This document shows, in pieces, positions 32,324 to 41,406 of a stretch of DNA of 51,165 nt. The stretch's first letter is position 1. Every line of letters begins with the position of its first letter. The position numbers were made by a program, and so were the translations under genes. Source of the stretch: JACKII01 sp041687435 (GTDB lineage: Bacteria > Pseudomonadota > Alphaproteobacteria > Bin95); contig JAWLBX010000024.1 in the NCBI GenBank assembly GCA_041687435.1, positions 1 to 51,165 of the forward strand, given 5' to 3'. The notes beneath the pieces were generated by a model. The model did no database searches, was not told where the DNA came from, and worked only from the letters and a program-made list of their open reading frames with translations.

Positions 32324-33627
32324 GGCTGTGCCGTTACTGCAGGGGGAGCCGTGCGGCGCGCATTCGGCGGTGAGATGCGCACAGCGCTGATGCGGTTGCC
32401 GGTGCGACGCAGGATGCGGAAGCGGAAACCGAAAAAGGCGAATGTCTGCCCTGCCTCGGGAATCAGCCGGGCTTCGTAGAGGATCAGGCCGGCAATCGTC
32501 GTCGCCTTGTCGTCCGGCAGGTTCCAGTCAAACTGGCGGTTCAGGTCGCGGATGGTCACGGTTCCGGCGGCAGTGACGGAACCATCCGGTTGCAGGCGTA
32601 CGCCGGGGACGGAAACATCGGTTTCGTCGGTGATGTCGCCGACGATCTCCTCCAGAATGTCCTCCAACGTCACCATGCCCATCAGCGCGCCGTATTCATC
32701 CACCACCAGCGCGAAGTGTTCGCGGCGCTTGCGGAAGGCCTGCAACTGGTCCCAGAGCGTTGTCGTGTCCGGAATGAACCACGGCTCGGCCGCGATTTCC
32801 TGAAGGTCGACATGGCTGAGCTCGGTGTCGCTGTTGCGCACCGCACGCAGCAGCGCCTTGGCGTGCAGCACGCCGACAATATTGTCGGGATCGTCCCGCC
32901 AGAGGGGAATGCGGGTATAGGGGCTGTTCAAAACCTGCTCCACAATTTCGTCCGCCGGCAGGCTGGCATCGACCGCGACCATGCGGGAACGGTGGGTCAT
33001 CACGTCGGCGATTTCCACCTCTCCCAGTTCCAGCACGCTGCGCAGCATGTGACGCTCGACATGGGTGTCCGGATCGTCCGAGCGGTGGTGCAGCTCGATA
33101 GCGCCGCGCAATTCTTCTTCCTGCGCCTCATCGCTGGCACTGTTTTGCGCTGCGATTCCCAGGAGACGAACGAGACCACGCACCAGCCATTGAATCGCAA
33201 TCACGGGCGGGGACAGCAAGCGCACCAGCCGCCGCACTGTTGGCGCGACAATCAATGCCATCTGGTCCGGGTGGGTGATGGCGATGGTTTTCGGCAGCAC
33301 CTCCGCGAAGATCAGTACCAGCAGCGTCATTACCAGGGTGGCGACCGCGACACCGGCTTCTCCGAACAGGCCAACCAATACGGTGGTCGCCAGTGATGCG
33401 GCCAGGATGTTGACCAGGTTGTTGCCGAGCAGCAGCGCCCCCAGCAAGGTCTCCTTCTCTTCCCGCAGGTTCCGGACGATGTTTGCGCGCTTGTCACCCT
33501 GCCGGGCGCGGTGGTGCATCCGCGCGCGGCTGGCCGCCGTCAGCGCCGTCTCCGAACCCGAGAAAAACGCGGACAGGCAAAGGAGGACGATGACGGCAAG
33601 GGCGGATAGCCAGAGATTATCGGTCAT
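32308..33627 (-). CDS. CNNM/CorC (HlyC) family transporter-like protein
   Basis: Inner-membrane protein of the CorC/HlyC group, linked to magnesium or cobalt efflux. 439 residues. The CNNM (DUF21) membrane domain spans about residues 1-180, with AFFSGSETALTAASRARMHH after the first helix and FAEVLPKTIAITHPD in the third helical region. Two CBS domains follow (about 205-330: DVMTHRSRMVAVDASLPADE, then YGALMGMVTLEDILEEIVGD). A C-terminal CorC_HlyC domain (NRQFDWNLPDDKATTIAGLI) comes last. It converges on the methyltransferase gene with a short overlap. The ion specificity cannot be told from sequence. Confidence 0.92.
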   Translation of the reverse strand: MTDNLWLSALAVIVLLCLSAFFSGSETALTAASRARMHHRARQGDKRANIVRNLREEKETLLGALLLGNNLVNILAASLATTVLVGLFGEAGVAVATLVMTLLVLIFAEVLPKTIAITHPDQMALIVAPTVRRLVRLLSPPVIAIQWLVRGLVRLLGIAAQNSASDEAQEEELRGAIELHHRSDDPDTHVERHMLRSVLELGEVEIADVMTHRSRMVAVDASLPADEIVEQVLNSPYTRIPLWRDDPDNIVGVLHAKALLRAVRNSDTELSHVDLQEIAAEPWFIPDTTTLWDQLQAFRKRREHFALVVDEYGALMGMVTLEDILEEIVGDITDETDVSVPGVRLQPDGSVTAAGTVTIRDLNRQFDWNLPDDKATTIAGLILYEARLIPEAGQTFAFFGFRFRILRRTGNRISAVRISPPNARRTAPPAVTAQPQALR

Positions 33628-33712
33628 GGATAGCCGGAACCTGTGTTGGGGTGAGCGCGGTCTGGTGCCGGCTTACTGGCTCGCGGCCCCGCTGGCAACG
33701 CAGGTTTGGTTT

Positions 33713-34357
33713 TTACGCCGCCTGAAGCAGGGGGGTCAGCCGCTCGAAGACGGCGGCGAACATGGCCGGCGTCAGCCGCCCGGTCTGGGTGTTGTAGCGC
33801 GAGCAATGATAACTGTCCGCCAGGATCAGGCGGCCGATTTGGTGGTGCGCACCGTGGGCGAAGGGCCGATGGGCCGGGCGCTCGCCCAGGGCGCGGACGA
33901 CGCTTTCATGCGCGATCCGGCCGAGCGCCAGGACGGCTTTCAACTGCGGCAGGTGTTCCAGTTCGCCGAGGAGGTAGGGGCGGCAGGCGTTGATTTCCGC
34001 GCCGACAGGCTTGTTCTGCGGCGGCAGGCAGCGCACGGCATTGGTGATGCGGCAGCCGATCAGGCGCAACCCGTCCTCCGGGTCCGCCCCGTATGCGCCT
34101 TCTGCGAGGCCATGGCTCAACAGCGTGCCATACAGCAGATCGCCAGCATAGTCGCCGGTGAATGGCCGCCCGGTCCTATTGGCACCTCTCAGGCCAGGGG
34201 CAAGGCCAACGATCAACAGCCCGGCATCTGCGGGACCGAAGGACGGTACCGGCGCATTGTGCCAGTCGGGGAATGCGGATTTCTGCTCTGCCCTGAACGC
34301 CGCCAAGCGCGGGCAGAGCATGCAATCTGCCGGGGGGGCTTTAATTGGCGACGACAT
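33713..34357 (-). CDS. Uracil-DNA glycosylase, family 5 (UDGb) type
   Basis: Removes uracil, and in this family also other deaminated bases, from DNA. About 214 residues from the ATG at 34357 (ATG at 34363 is equally possible). An N-terminal CMLCPRL pair and later GCRITNAVRCLPPQNKP supply the cysteines expected for the Fe-S cluster. The catalytic motif VGLAPGLRGANRTGRPFTGD lacks the Glu/Asp of families 1 and 4, as in family 5, and the C-terminal SYHCSRYNTQTGRLT matches the HPSxxN-like motif of this family. The start overlaps the 3' end of the NYN-domain gene, suggesting coupled translation. Confidence 0.88.
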   Translation of the reverse strand: MSSPIKAPPADCMLCPRLAAFRAEQKSAFPDWHNAPVPSFGPADAGLLIVGLAPGLRGANRTGRPFTGDYAGDLLYGTLLSHGLAEGAYGADPEDGLRLIGCRITNAVRCLPPQNKPVGAEINACRPYLLGELEHLPQLKAVLALGRIAHESVVRALGERPAHRPFAHGAHHQIGRLILADSYHCSRYNTQTGRLTPAMFAAVFERLTPLLQAA

Positions 34358-34955
34358 CCTCATCGTCGAAGAAATCGTCTTCGTCTTCGTCTTCGGGCAT
34401 GTCCATCGTGCGTTGGGGCCGGCCGCCGGAGCGTTCGACATATGGCTGCAAGGCAGCCAAATCGACGAAATGATCCGCCTGTCGGCGTAATTCGTCTGCC
34501 ACCATTGGCGGCTGGGATTTGATTGTCGAGATCACGGTCACCCGCACACCGTGGCGCTGCAGCGATTCCACCAAACGGCGGAAATCGCCGTCGCCGGAGA
34601 ACAGTACGATATGATCGCAGTGATGCGCCATTTCCATCGCATCGACGGCCAGTTCGATATCCATATTGCCTTTGATCTTGCGCCGGCCCATGGCATCGGT
34701 GAATTCTTTGGTCGGCTTCGTAATCATGGTGAAGCCGTTGTAATCCAACCAGTCAATCAATGGCCGAATTGGAGAATATTCCTGATCTTCCATCAGTGCG
34801 GTATAGTAGAAAGCCCGTTTCAGGTACGTGTTTTTCCGGAAATATGCCAGAAGTTTCTTGTAATCTATGTCGAAATTCAGGCTGCGGGCAGCGGAATACA
34901 GATTGGCGCCGTCAATAAAAAGCGCCGTTCTTTCATCTGGATAGTCTTTTACCAT
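34341..34955 (-). CDS. NYN domain protein (LabA/DUF88 family)
   Basis: Probable PIN-like ribonuclease or RNA-binding protein. 204 residues from the ATG at 34955; a 44-codon upstream extension is open but lacks family similarity. ALFIDGANLYSAARSLNFDI at the N-terminus carries the first acidic residue of the NYN active site, and LFSGDGDFRRLVESLQRHG near residue 110 carries the second pair. DIELAVDAMEMAHHCD lies between them. The C-terminal 25 residues are almost all acidic (EDEDEDDFFDDEDVV). LabA-type proteins act in gene regulation in some bacteria; the role here is unknown. The gene is divergent from rpoZ. Confidence 0.9.
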   Translation of the reverse strand: MVKDYPDERTALFIDGANLYSAARSLNFDIDYKKLLAYFRKNTYLKRAFYYTALMEDQEYSPIRPLIDWLDYNGFTMITKPTKEFTDAMGRRKIKGNMDIELAVDAMEMAHHCDHIVLFSGDGDFRRLVESLQRHGVRVTVISTIKSQPPMVADELRRQADHFVDLAALQPYVERSGGRPQRTMDMPEDEDEDDFFDDEDVVAN

Positions 34956-35150
34956 GTAAAAATCCGGAGTTTGAGGTGGAAAACAAAGCGCTTTCGGCGC
35001 GGTCAATGATAATGGCAAATTCGTCAATACCTTTGGCGCCAATGCGCCCCATGCGGCTTTATTAAACATTGCATGGTTCCATCGCAAGGCTGGATTGCAT
35101 AGAAAGAGGGGCTGGCTGGCGCGCAGATTGCCGCGTTATGTGGTGTGGCG

Positions 35151-35179
35151 TTGCAGGGATTCGGTTCATGGCGTACATT
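35151..35179 (+). promoter_or_regulatory. Sigma-70 type promoter of rpoZ-rsh
   Basis: TTGCAG (35151-35156) and TACATT (35174-35179) are 17 bases apart, giving a start near 35186. The rpoZ ATG lies at 35209 with AAGGAG just upstream. Confidence 0.6.
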
Positions 35180-35208
35180 GATCGTTTACCTGAAAAGGAG
35201 ATGACCGA

Positions 35209-35589
35209 ATGGCGCGCGTTACCGTCGAGGATTGTGTTGAACTGGTCCCGAACCGGTTCGAGCTGGTTGTGCTGGCTGCCCAGCGCGCCCGGGAGATCTC
35301 TGCCGGTGGCGATCTGACGGTCGATCGCGACCGGGACAAGAACCCGGTCGTTGCGTTGCGCGAAATTGCGGAATCCACCGTTGGCCTCGACGATCTGCGC
35401 GAGGGCGTGATTCAGAATCACCAGCGCCAGATGGAGCCTGCCTTCGCCGATGACGAGCGCGGCCAGGCAGCTTTGGGCGGCCCCGGTACGGACGATGACG
35501 ATCCGCCCCCGGCTGAAGAGTTGGACTTGGCCTCGCTTGCCCGCGAACTCGCCCAGCAGGCCGGTGATTTCCAGAATAGGGATGACTGA
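35209..35589 (+). CDS. rpoZ: RNA polymerase omega subunit
   Basis: Small subunit that stabilises the beta' chain of RNA polymerase. 126 residues, with the conserved start MARVTVEDCVELVPNRFELV, followed by LAAQRAREISAGGD and KNPVVALREIAEST, as in other Alphaproteobacteria. The C-terminal part (from about residue 85) is acidic and Pro-rich and less conserved. AAGGAG lies about 10 bases upstream. The neighbouring downstream gene is rsh, whose product makes (p)ppGpp, an effector that binds RNA polymerase near omega; the rpoZ-rsh pairing is usual in proteobacteria. Confidence 0.95.
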   Translation: MARVTVEDCVELVPNRFELVVLAAQRAREISAGGDLTVDRDRDKNPVVALREIAESTVGLDDLREGVIQNHQRQMEPAFADDERGQAALGGPGTDDDDPPPAEELDLASLARELAQQAGDFQNRDD

Positions 35590-35640
35590 TCACGGCAGTG
35601 CAGCCCTGCCAACCGGTTTCGGCGTCGAGGATGAACTTGC

Positions 35641-37785
35641 GTGCTGCGGCACACTGATCTGATTTCTGCTGTGCGGGAGTACGATCCCGACGCCGACGCG
35701 GATAGTATCGAACACGCCTACCGGTTTGCCGCCGAACTGCATGGCAGCCAGCGTCGGGCCTCTGGCGAACCTTACATATCCCATCCGCTGGCTGTTGCCG
35801 GCATTCTTGCCGGCAAGAAACTGGACCCGGCGACCATCAAGACCGCACTCCTGCACGATACGGTGGAAGATACGGCGGCCACGTTAAGCGACGTCAGCAG
35901 CCGCTTCGGCGAAGAAGTGGCCGGTCTGGTGGATGGCGTTACCAAACTTTCCAAGCTGGAACTGCAGCCTGACCAATCCAAGCAAGCGGAGAATTTCCGC
36001 AAGCTGGTGGTCGCGATGTCGCGCGACATCCGCGTGCTGGTGGTCAAACTGGCGGACCGGCTGCACAATATGCGCACGCTTGGCTATGTGCGCAGCCCGG
36101 AAAAGCGGACGCGCATCGCCAATGAAACCATGGAGATTTACGCGCCGCTTGCCGAGCGGATCGGTATGCAGGACTGGCATGACGAACTGACCGATCTGGC
36201 TTTCGCGGAACTCCACCCGGAAGCGCGGCGCTCCGTAATGGCGCGGCTGGATTACCTGCGGGAACGTGGGCAAAGCCTAGTTGGCCGCGTGATCCAGACC
36301 TTGCAGAAAGACCTGGAAGTCGAGGGCATCCATGCCGAGGTCGCCGGCCGGGAAAAGTTGCCCTATTCCATCTGGGAGAAAATGAAGCGCAAGGATGTCC
36401 CGTTTGAGCAACTCACGGATATCATGGCCTTCCGCATCATCGTTGATGATGTGAGCAGTTGTTACCGTGCGCTTGGCGTGCTTCACAGCCATTACCGCGC
36501 GGTGATCGGGCGCTTCAAGGACTATATCAGCCTTCCCAAGGTGAACGGCTACCAGTCGATCCATACCGCCGTGCTGGGGCCGGAAAACCAGCGGATCGAA
36601 ATCCAGATCCGCACACACGAAATGCACCGCGTGGCCGAATACGGCGTGGCTGCGCATTGGAGCTACAAAGAAGGCCATAGCACCGCCGGCACGGACGGGC
36701 TGCAATACAGCTGGATTCGGGGGCTGCTGGAAATCCTGGAGCAGGCGTCCGGCGCGGACGAGTTTCTGGAGCACACCCGCCTGGAAATGTACAAGGATCA
36801 GGTGTTCTGCTTCACGCCCGCCGGTGCGCTGATTCCGCTGCCGCATGGCGCGACTCCGGTCGATTTTGCCTATGCTGTGCATTCCGATATCGGTGACCAT
36901 TGTGTCGGTGCCAAGGTGAACGGAAAGCTGGTGCCGTTGCGAACCAAATTGCAGAACGGCGATCAGGTGGAGATTTCGACCTCGCGCGGGCGCAGCCCGT
37001 CGCCGGAATGGCTGCAATTCGTGGTGACCGGCAAGGCGCGGGCCCGCGTGCGCCGGGCGGTGCGGCTGCGGGAGCGCGACCAGTACGTCACGCTGGGTAA
37101 GGAAATTCTGCGGTCGGTGTTTTCCGCCAACCGTTCGGAGTTGGCGGAGCGGGCGTTGACGCCGGCACTCGATCATTTCGGCTATGCGACGCCGGATGAT
37201 CTCTACGCCGCGCTGGGCGAAGGCGTGCTGAGCGATCACGCTGTCTCCAACATTCTGTTTCCCGAGAAGCCTGCGGACGACAATGTTGTCGCTCTGGCTC
37301 CGGCCCGGCGTCAGCGGGCAAGGGAGAGGGAGACACCGCCGTCGGTTGCGATTCGCGGCCTGATTCCTGGCATGGCCATGCACTTTGCCCGCTGCTGCCA
37401 CCCGCTGCCGGGCGATGCGATCGTCGGCATCGTCACCTCGGGCAAGGGCGTTACCATTCACACTTCGGACTGCGCCTCGCTGGAAAGTTTCCGCTTCACG
37501 CCCGAGCGCTGGTTGAATGTGGACTGGGATCCGGAGGCGATTGCCGGCCATGTCGCCCGTCTGCGGGTTACCTCCGCCCATCAGCCGGGGCAGTTGGCGC
37601 AGATCAGCGCCAGCATTGCCGCCAACCGCGGCAACATCACCAACCTGCGGTTTACCAACCGCGCTGAAGATTTCTTCGATATGTTGATTGATATCGAGGT
37701 GATGGACGTTTCGCATCTGGGCAATATTATTGCCGCGTTGCGGGCGCTGCCGACGGTCGCCTCCGTCGAACGCGCGCGCGGCTGA
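35641..37785 (+). CDS. rsh: Bifunctional (p)ppGpp synthetase/hydrolase
   Basis: Makes and degrades (p)ppGpp, the stringent-response signal. 714 residues from a GTG at 35641, with GAGGA 9 bases upstream. Domain order: HD hydrolase (YISHPLAVAGIL near 43, then ALLHDTVEDT with His72/Asp73, and LADRLHNMRTLGYV); synthetase (KMKRKDVPFEQLTDIMAFRI near 245, KVNGYQSIHTAVLG near 305); TGS (CFTPAGALIPLPHGATPVDF near 390); a conserved-Cys region (HFARCCHPLPGDAIVGIVT); and a C-terminal ACT domain. Both active sites look intact, so both activities are expected. It is transcribed with rpoZ and followed 34 bases later by pdxJ. Confidence 0.95.
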   Translation: MLRHTDLISAVREYDPDADADSIEHAYRFAAELHGSQRRASGEPYISHPLAVAGILAGKKLDPATIKTALLHDTVEDTAATLSDVSSRFGEEVAGLVDGVTKLSKLELQPDQSKQAENFRKLVVAMSRDIRVLVVKLADRLHNMRTLGYVRSPEKRTRIANETMEIYAPLAERIGMQDWHDELTDLAFAELHPEARRSVMARLDYLRERGQSLVGRVIQTLQKDLEVEGIHAEVAGREKLPYSIWEKMKRKDVPFEQLTDIMAFRIIVDDVSSCYRALGVLHSHYRAVIGRFKDYISLPKVNGYQSIHTAVLGPENQRIEIQIRTHEMHRVAEYGVAAHWSYKEGHSTAGTDGLQYSWIRGLLEILEQASGADEFLEHTRLEMYKDQVFCFTPAGALIPLPHGATPVDFAYAVHSDIGDHCVGAKVNGKLVPLRTKLQNGDQVEISTSRGRSPSPEWLQFVVTGKARARVRRAVRLRERDQYVTLGKEILRSVFSANRSELAERALTPALDHFGYATPDDLYAALGEGVLSDHAVSNILFPEKPADDNVVALAPARRQRARERETPPSVAIRGLIPGMAMHFARCCHPLPGDAIVGIVTSGKGVTIHTSDCASLESFRFTPERWLNVDWDPEAIAGHVARLRVTSAHQPGQLAQISASIAANRGNITNLRFTNRAEDFFDMLIDIEVMDVSHLGNIIAALRALPTVASVERARG

Positions 37786-37819
37786 TCCGCGGCCACGCCA
37801 GCAAGAAAGCGATCCGACG

Positions 37820-38581
37820 ATGGCACTGCCTTACCTCCGGCTCGGTATCAACGTCGACCATGTTGCGACCGTGCGCAATGCCCGCGGTGGCGACAATCCC
37901 TGTCCGATCCGGGCGGCGCTGTTGGCGCAGCAGGCGGGTGCCGACGGCATCACGGCTCACCTGCGCGAGGACCGGCGCCATATCCGGGATGATGATATCC
38001 GTCGTCTGCGCGCGGAGGTCGGGCTGCCGCTCAACTTCGAGATGGCGGCAACGGCGGAGATGCGCGACATCGCGCTTGCGGTGCTGCCGCATGCCGCGTG
38101 CCTGGTGCCGGAAAAGCGCGAGGAATTGACGACGGAAGGCGGGCTGGATGTGCGCGGGCACCACAATACCATTGCGCCGGTGGTGCGGGTATTGGTGGAT
38201 GCGGGTATCCGGGTTTCCCTGTTCGTCGAAGCCGATCCAGACCAGCTGCGCGCCGCGGCCGACGCCGGCGCTGCGGTGGTGGAACTGCACTCGGGTTCCT
38301 ATTGCGACGCGCCGCCGGCCGAGCGTCCGGCCTTGCTGAAGCGGCTGCGGGACGCGGCGGCGCTGACGGCGGAACTGGGACTGGAATGTCATGTCGGCCA
38401 TGGTCTGACCTTTGATACGGTCGGGCCGGTGGCGGGAATTCCGCAAGTTGTCGAATTGAACATTGGCCATTTCCTGATCGGTGAGGCGATTTTCACCGGC
38501 CTTCGCCCTGCCATCCAGCGGATGCGCGCTGAAATGGATGCGGGGCGGCAAATGGCACTGGCGCAGACGGGCGACGCATGA
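37820..38581 (+). CDS. pdxJ: Pyridoxine 5'-phosphate synthase
   Basis: Last step of the DXP-dependent vitamin B6 pathway: joins deoxyxylulose phosphate and aminoacetone phosphate. 253 residues from the ATG at 37820. LRLGINVDHVATVRNARGGD at the N-terminus, HLREDRRHIRDDDI near 52, NFEMAATAEMRDIALAVLPH, and ECHVGHGLTFDTVGPVA, followed by ELNIGHFLIGEAIF, match PdxJ throughout the barrel. The stop overlaps the acpS start as ATGA. PdxJ next to AcpS is a widely conserved gene pair. Confidence 0.96.
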   Translation: MALPYLRLGINVDHVATVRNARGGDNPCPIRAALLAQQAGADGITAHLREDRRHIRDDDIRRLRAEVGLPLNFEMAATAEMRDIALAVLPHAACLVPEKREELTTEGGLDVRGHHNTIAPVVRVLVDAGIRVSLFVEADPDQLRAAADAGAAVVELHSGSYCDAPPAERPALLKRLRDAAALTAELGLECHVGHGLTFDTVGPVAGIPQVVELNIGHFLIGEAIFTGLRPAIQRMRAEMDAGRQMALAQTGDA

Positions 38582-38988
38582 TTCTTGGGATCGGCACGGA
38601 CCTGATCGACATCCGGCGGATGGAGAAATCGCTGGACCGTTTCGGCGACCGTTTCACCAGCCGCATCTTTACGGAAGTGGAGCGGGAAAAATCCGACCGG
38701 CGGATGCAGCGGGCCGCCAGTTATGCCAAGCGCTTTGCTGCCAAGGAAGCCTGTGCCAAAGCGCTGGGCACCGGCATCGCCAATGGCGTTTACTGGCTCG
38801 ATCTTGGTGTCGAGACATTGGAAGGCGGCAAGCCATCCATGTGCCTGACCAATGGTGCGGCTGCGCGGCTCGCCGCGTTGACGCCTCCGGGTATGCAGGC
38901 GCAGATACATCTGACGATTACAGACGATTATCCGCTGGCGCAGGCGTTTGTCGTGATTTCGGCCGTCCCGGCCAACGGGGCGGATTGA
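38578..38988 (+). CDS. acpS: Holo-[acyl-carrier-protein] synthase
   Basis: Transfers 4'-phosphopantetheine from CoA to acyl carrier protein. 136 residues. The N-terminal MILGIGTDLIDIRRMEKSLD has the metal-binding Asp, and YAKRFAAKEACAKALGTGI near 50 has the second acidic ligand. The C-terminal part (HLTITDDYPLAQAFVVISAV) is typical. Translationally coupled to pdxJ. Confidence 0.96.
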   Translation: MILGIGTDLIDIRRMEKSLDRFGDRFTSRIFTEVEREKSDRRMQRAASYAKRFAAKEACAKALGTGIANGVYWLDLGVETLEGGKPSMCLTNGAAARLAALTPPGMQAQIHLTITDDYPLAQAFVVISAVPANGAD

Positions 38989-38997
38989 GAACGTACC

Positions 38998-39786
38998 ATG
39001 GTTAGCCCGCATACAGGCAGGCCTGATGGCTCAAAAAGGATGACCCAAGTGGCAAAACAATCGAGCGGCGGGCTGGTTTCAATCCTGCGAACCGTCGTGA
39101 TCGCAGGCGCTATCGCCTTCACCTTCCGCAGCTTCGCCTTCGAGCCGTTCAACATTCCGTCCGGTTCGATGCTGCCGACCCTGCTGGTGGGTGATTTCCT
39201 GTTTGTTTCGAAATATTCCTACGGCTACAGCAAATATTCGTTCCCTGGCAGTCTCGACCTGTTTTCCGGCCGCATTGGCGGCTCTCTGCCAGAGCGTGGC
39301 GATGTCGCCGTGTTCCGTTGGCCCAAAAACACGTCCATCGACTATATCAAGCGTGTGATCGGTCTGCCGGGCGATACGATCCAGATGCGAGCCGGGCGGC
39401 TTTACATCAATGGGGAGCTTGTGGAGCGCGAGCATGTCGGCATCTACGAGGATGCGGACCAGCGCGGCGTCGTTTCCCGCATGCACATGTACATAGAGAC
39501 GTTGCCGAATGGCACGCGCCATCACATCCTGGAGCGCAGCGACCGCGAGCAACTCGACGATACCCGCGAGTTCGTGGTGCCGCCGGACCATTTCTTCGCC
39601 ATGGGCGACAACCGCGACAATTCCCAGGACAGCCGCGTGATGAGCAGCGTCGGTTTCGTGCCGATGGAAAATCTGGTTGGCCGGGCCGAACTGATGTTCT
39701 TTTCTATCGACGACCGGAAAGGGCTGTTATTCGGCATCCCGAACGGTATTCGCTGGAGTCGCATCTTCAACACGATTTCGCCATGA
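38998..39786 (+). CDS. lepB: Signal peptidase I
   Basis: Membrane serine protease that cleaves Sec and Tat signal peptides on the outer face of the inner membrane. 262 residues from the ATG at 38998; an ATG at 39040 is possible but its ribosome site would be too close. One N-terminal transmembrane segment (VSILRTVVIAGAIAFTFRSF, about 27-46) precedes the catalytic Ser57 in NIPSGSMLPTL. The general base Lys118 lies in DYIKRVIGLPGD, and HFFAMGDNRDNSQDSR is the late signature. Members with a single N-terminal segment are usual in this class. Confidence 0.95.
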   Translation: MVSPHTGRPDGSKRMTQVAKQSSGGLVSILRTVVIAGAIAFTFRSFAFEPFNIPSGSMLPTLLVGDFLFVSKYSYGYSKYSFPGSLDLFSGRIGGSLPERGDVAVFRWPKNTSIDYIKRVIGLPGDTIQMRAGRLYINGELVEREHVGIYEDADQRGVVSRMHMYIETLPNGTRHHILERSDREQLDDTREFVVPPDHFFAMGDNRDNSQDSRVMSSVGFVPMENLVGRAELMFFSIDDRKGLLFGIPNGIRWSRIFNTISP

Positions 39787-39796
39787 TGGTGGTGGC

Positions 39797-40501
39797 GTGA
39801 GCGGCGAGGCGGCATCTTTTGCTGTTCCGGACGCGCTGGCGGCCCTGCTGGGGCATGACTTCCGCGATCCCAATCTGCTCCGGGCGGCGCTGACTCATCC
39901 CAGCACCGGCGAGCGCATGGAACGGCAGACCTACGAACGGCTGGAATTTCTTGGCGACCGGGTCCTGGCGTTGTCTATTGCCGAACTGTTGCTGGAACGC
40001 TTCCCGAAGGATGACGAAGGCGCGCTGTCGAAGCGGCTGGTCAACCTGGTGCGGGCGGAAACGCTGGCGGTGGTGGCGGAGGGTATGGGGCTGGAGCGGT
40101 ATCTGGACGTGGCAGCCTCAGCCCGGGCCGAAGGCGGGCGCGCCCGCATCTCCATGCTGGCGGATGCGGGAGAGGCGGTGATTGGCGCGCTCTACCTTGA
40201 CGGCGGGTTGGAGCCGGCACGGGCCTTCGTCCGCCGGCATTGGGCCGAAGCGGTGGCGGCCGGTGGCAAGCGTCCGCAGCAGGACCCGAAGACGAATTTG
40301 CAGGAATGGCTGCAGGGCAGGGGATTGCCGTTGCCGACCTATACGGTCGTCAACCGGGAAGGCCCCGCGCATGCGCCTGAATTCACGGTGGAAGTTGCGT
40401 CGGAGGATGGGCGCGCGGCCACCGCCACCGGTGCCAGCAAGCGCGCGGCCGAACAGGCCGCGGCCGAGGCATTGCTGGCCCAACTGGAGGCCTCTGAATG
40501 A
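39797..40501 (+). CDS. rnc: Ribonuclease III
   Basis: Cuts double-stranded RNA in rRNA and mRNA processing. 234 residues from a GTG at 39797. The nuclease signature ERLEFLGDRVLALSIAELLL lies near residue 42, with the second acidic site in DAGEAVIGALYLDGGLEPAR. The C-terminal double-stranded RNA-binding domain begins at DPKTNLQEWLQGRGLPLPTY and ends with GASKRAAEQAAAEALLAQL. The stop overlaps the era start as ATGA. Confidence 0.96.
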   Translation: MSGEAASFAVPDALAALLGHDFRDPNLLRAALTHPSTGERMERQTYERLEFLGDRVLALSIAELLLERFPKDDEGALSKRLVNLVRAETLAVVAEGMGLERYLDVAASARAEGGRARISMLADAGEAVIGALYLDGGLEPARAFVRRHWAEAVAAGGKRPQQDPKTNLQEWLQGRGLPLPTYTVVNREGPAHAPEFTVEVASEDGRAATATGASKRAAEQAAAEALLAQLEASE

Positions 40502-41406
40502 GCGATCCGGCTGAACCGCAACGCTGCGGTCTGATAGCCCTGGTCGGTGCGCCGAATGTCGGCAAATCGACTCTGATCAACCGGCTGGTGGGTGCCAAGG
40601 TTGCCATCGTCACGCCAAAGGCACAGACGACGCGCACCCGCGTGCTGGGCATTCGGATGGAGGGGCCGGTACAGGCGGTGTTCGTCGATACGCCCGGCAT
40701 CTTCAAGCCGCGCCGCCGGCTGGACCGCGCCATGGTGCAGACCGCCTGGCGCGAGGCCGGCGATGCCGACGAAACCTGCTTCCTGATCGACGCGGGCAAG
40801 GGCCTGGACGCGCCGACGCAGGCCATTGCCGAACGCCTGAAGGAAAGCGGCCGCGAGGTCGTGGCCGTGATCAACAAGATCGACAAGGTGCGCCGACCGC
40901 GCCTTTTGGAATTGGTGCAGGAGTTGACCGCGCTGCTGCCCTGCCGCGACGTGTTCCTGATCGCCGCGATCAATGGCGACGGTGTTGAAGACCTGTTCGG
41001 CAAGCTTGCCGCCCGCCTGCCGGAAGGCCCGTGGCTGTTCCCGGAGGACCAACTGTCCGACATGCCGGAACGGCTGATGGCGGCGGAGGTGACGCGCGAG
41101 AAGCTGATGTTGGCCTTGCGCAACGAACTGCCCTATGACCTGACCGTAGAGACCGAGGACTGGCAGGAATTCCAGAACGGCGCGCTGCGTATTTCCCAGG
41201 TCGTATACGTCGCGCGGGACAGTCAAAAAGGCATCGTGCTGGGCAAGGGCGGCGAGCAGATCAAGCGCATCCGCGAATCCGCCCAGCGGGAATTGCAGGC
41301 AACCTATGGGCTGCCGGTGCATCTGTTCGTGCACGTTAAGGTTCGCCCTGGTTGGGACGAGGACCGGGCGCATTTCCGCGATCTGGGGCTCGATTATAAC
41401 GTATGA
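40498..41406 (+). CDS. era: GTPase Era
   Basis: GTP-binding protein needed for 16S rRNA maturation and 30S assembly. 302 residues. G1 is GAPNVGKSTLINRLVG near residue 17, G3 is DTPGIFKP near 64, and G4 is NKIDKV near 124. The C-terminal KH domain carries VVYVARDSQKGIVLGKGGEQ near 240, then VHLFVHVKVRPGWDED. Overlaps rnc and recO by four bases at each end. Confidence 0.97.
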   Translation: MSDPAEPQRCGLIALVGAPNVGKSTLINRLVGAKVAIVTPKAQTTRTRVLGIRMEGPVQAVFVDTPGIFKPRRRLDRAMVQTAWREAGDADETCFLIDAGKGLDAPTQAIAERLKESGREVVAVINKIDKVRRPRLLELVQELTALLPCRDVFLIAAINGDGVEDLFGKLAARLPEGPWLFPEDQLSDMPERLMAAEVTREKLMLALRNELPYDLTVETEDWQEFQNGALRISQVVYVARDSQKGIVLGKGGEQIKRIRESAQRELQATYGLPVHLFVHVKVRPGWDEDRAHFRDLGLDYNV

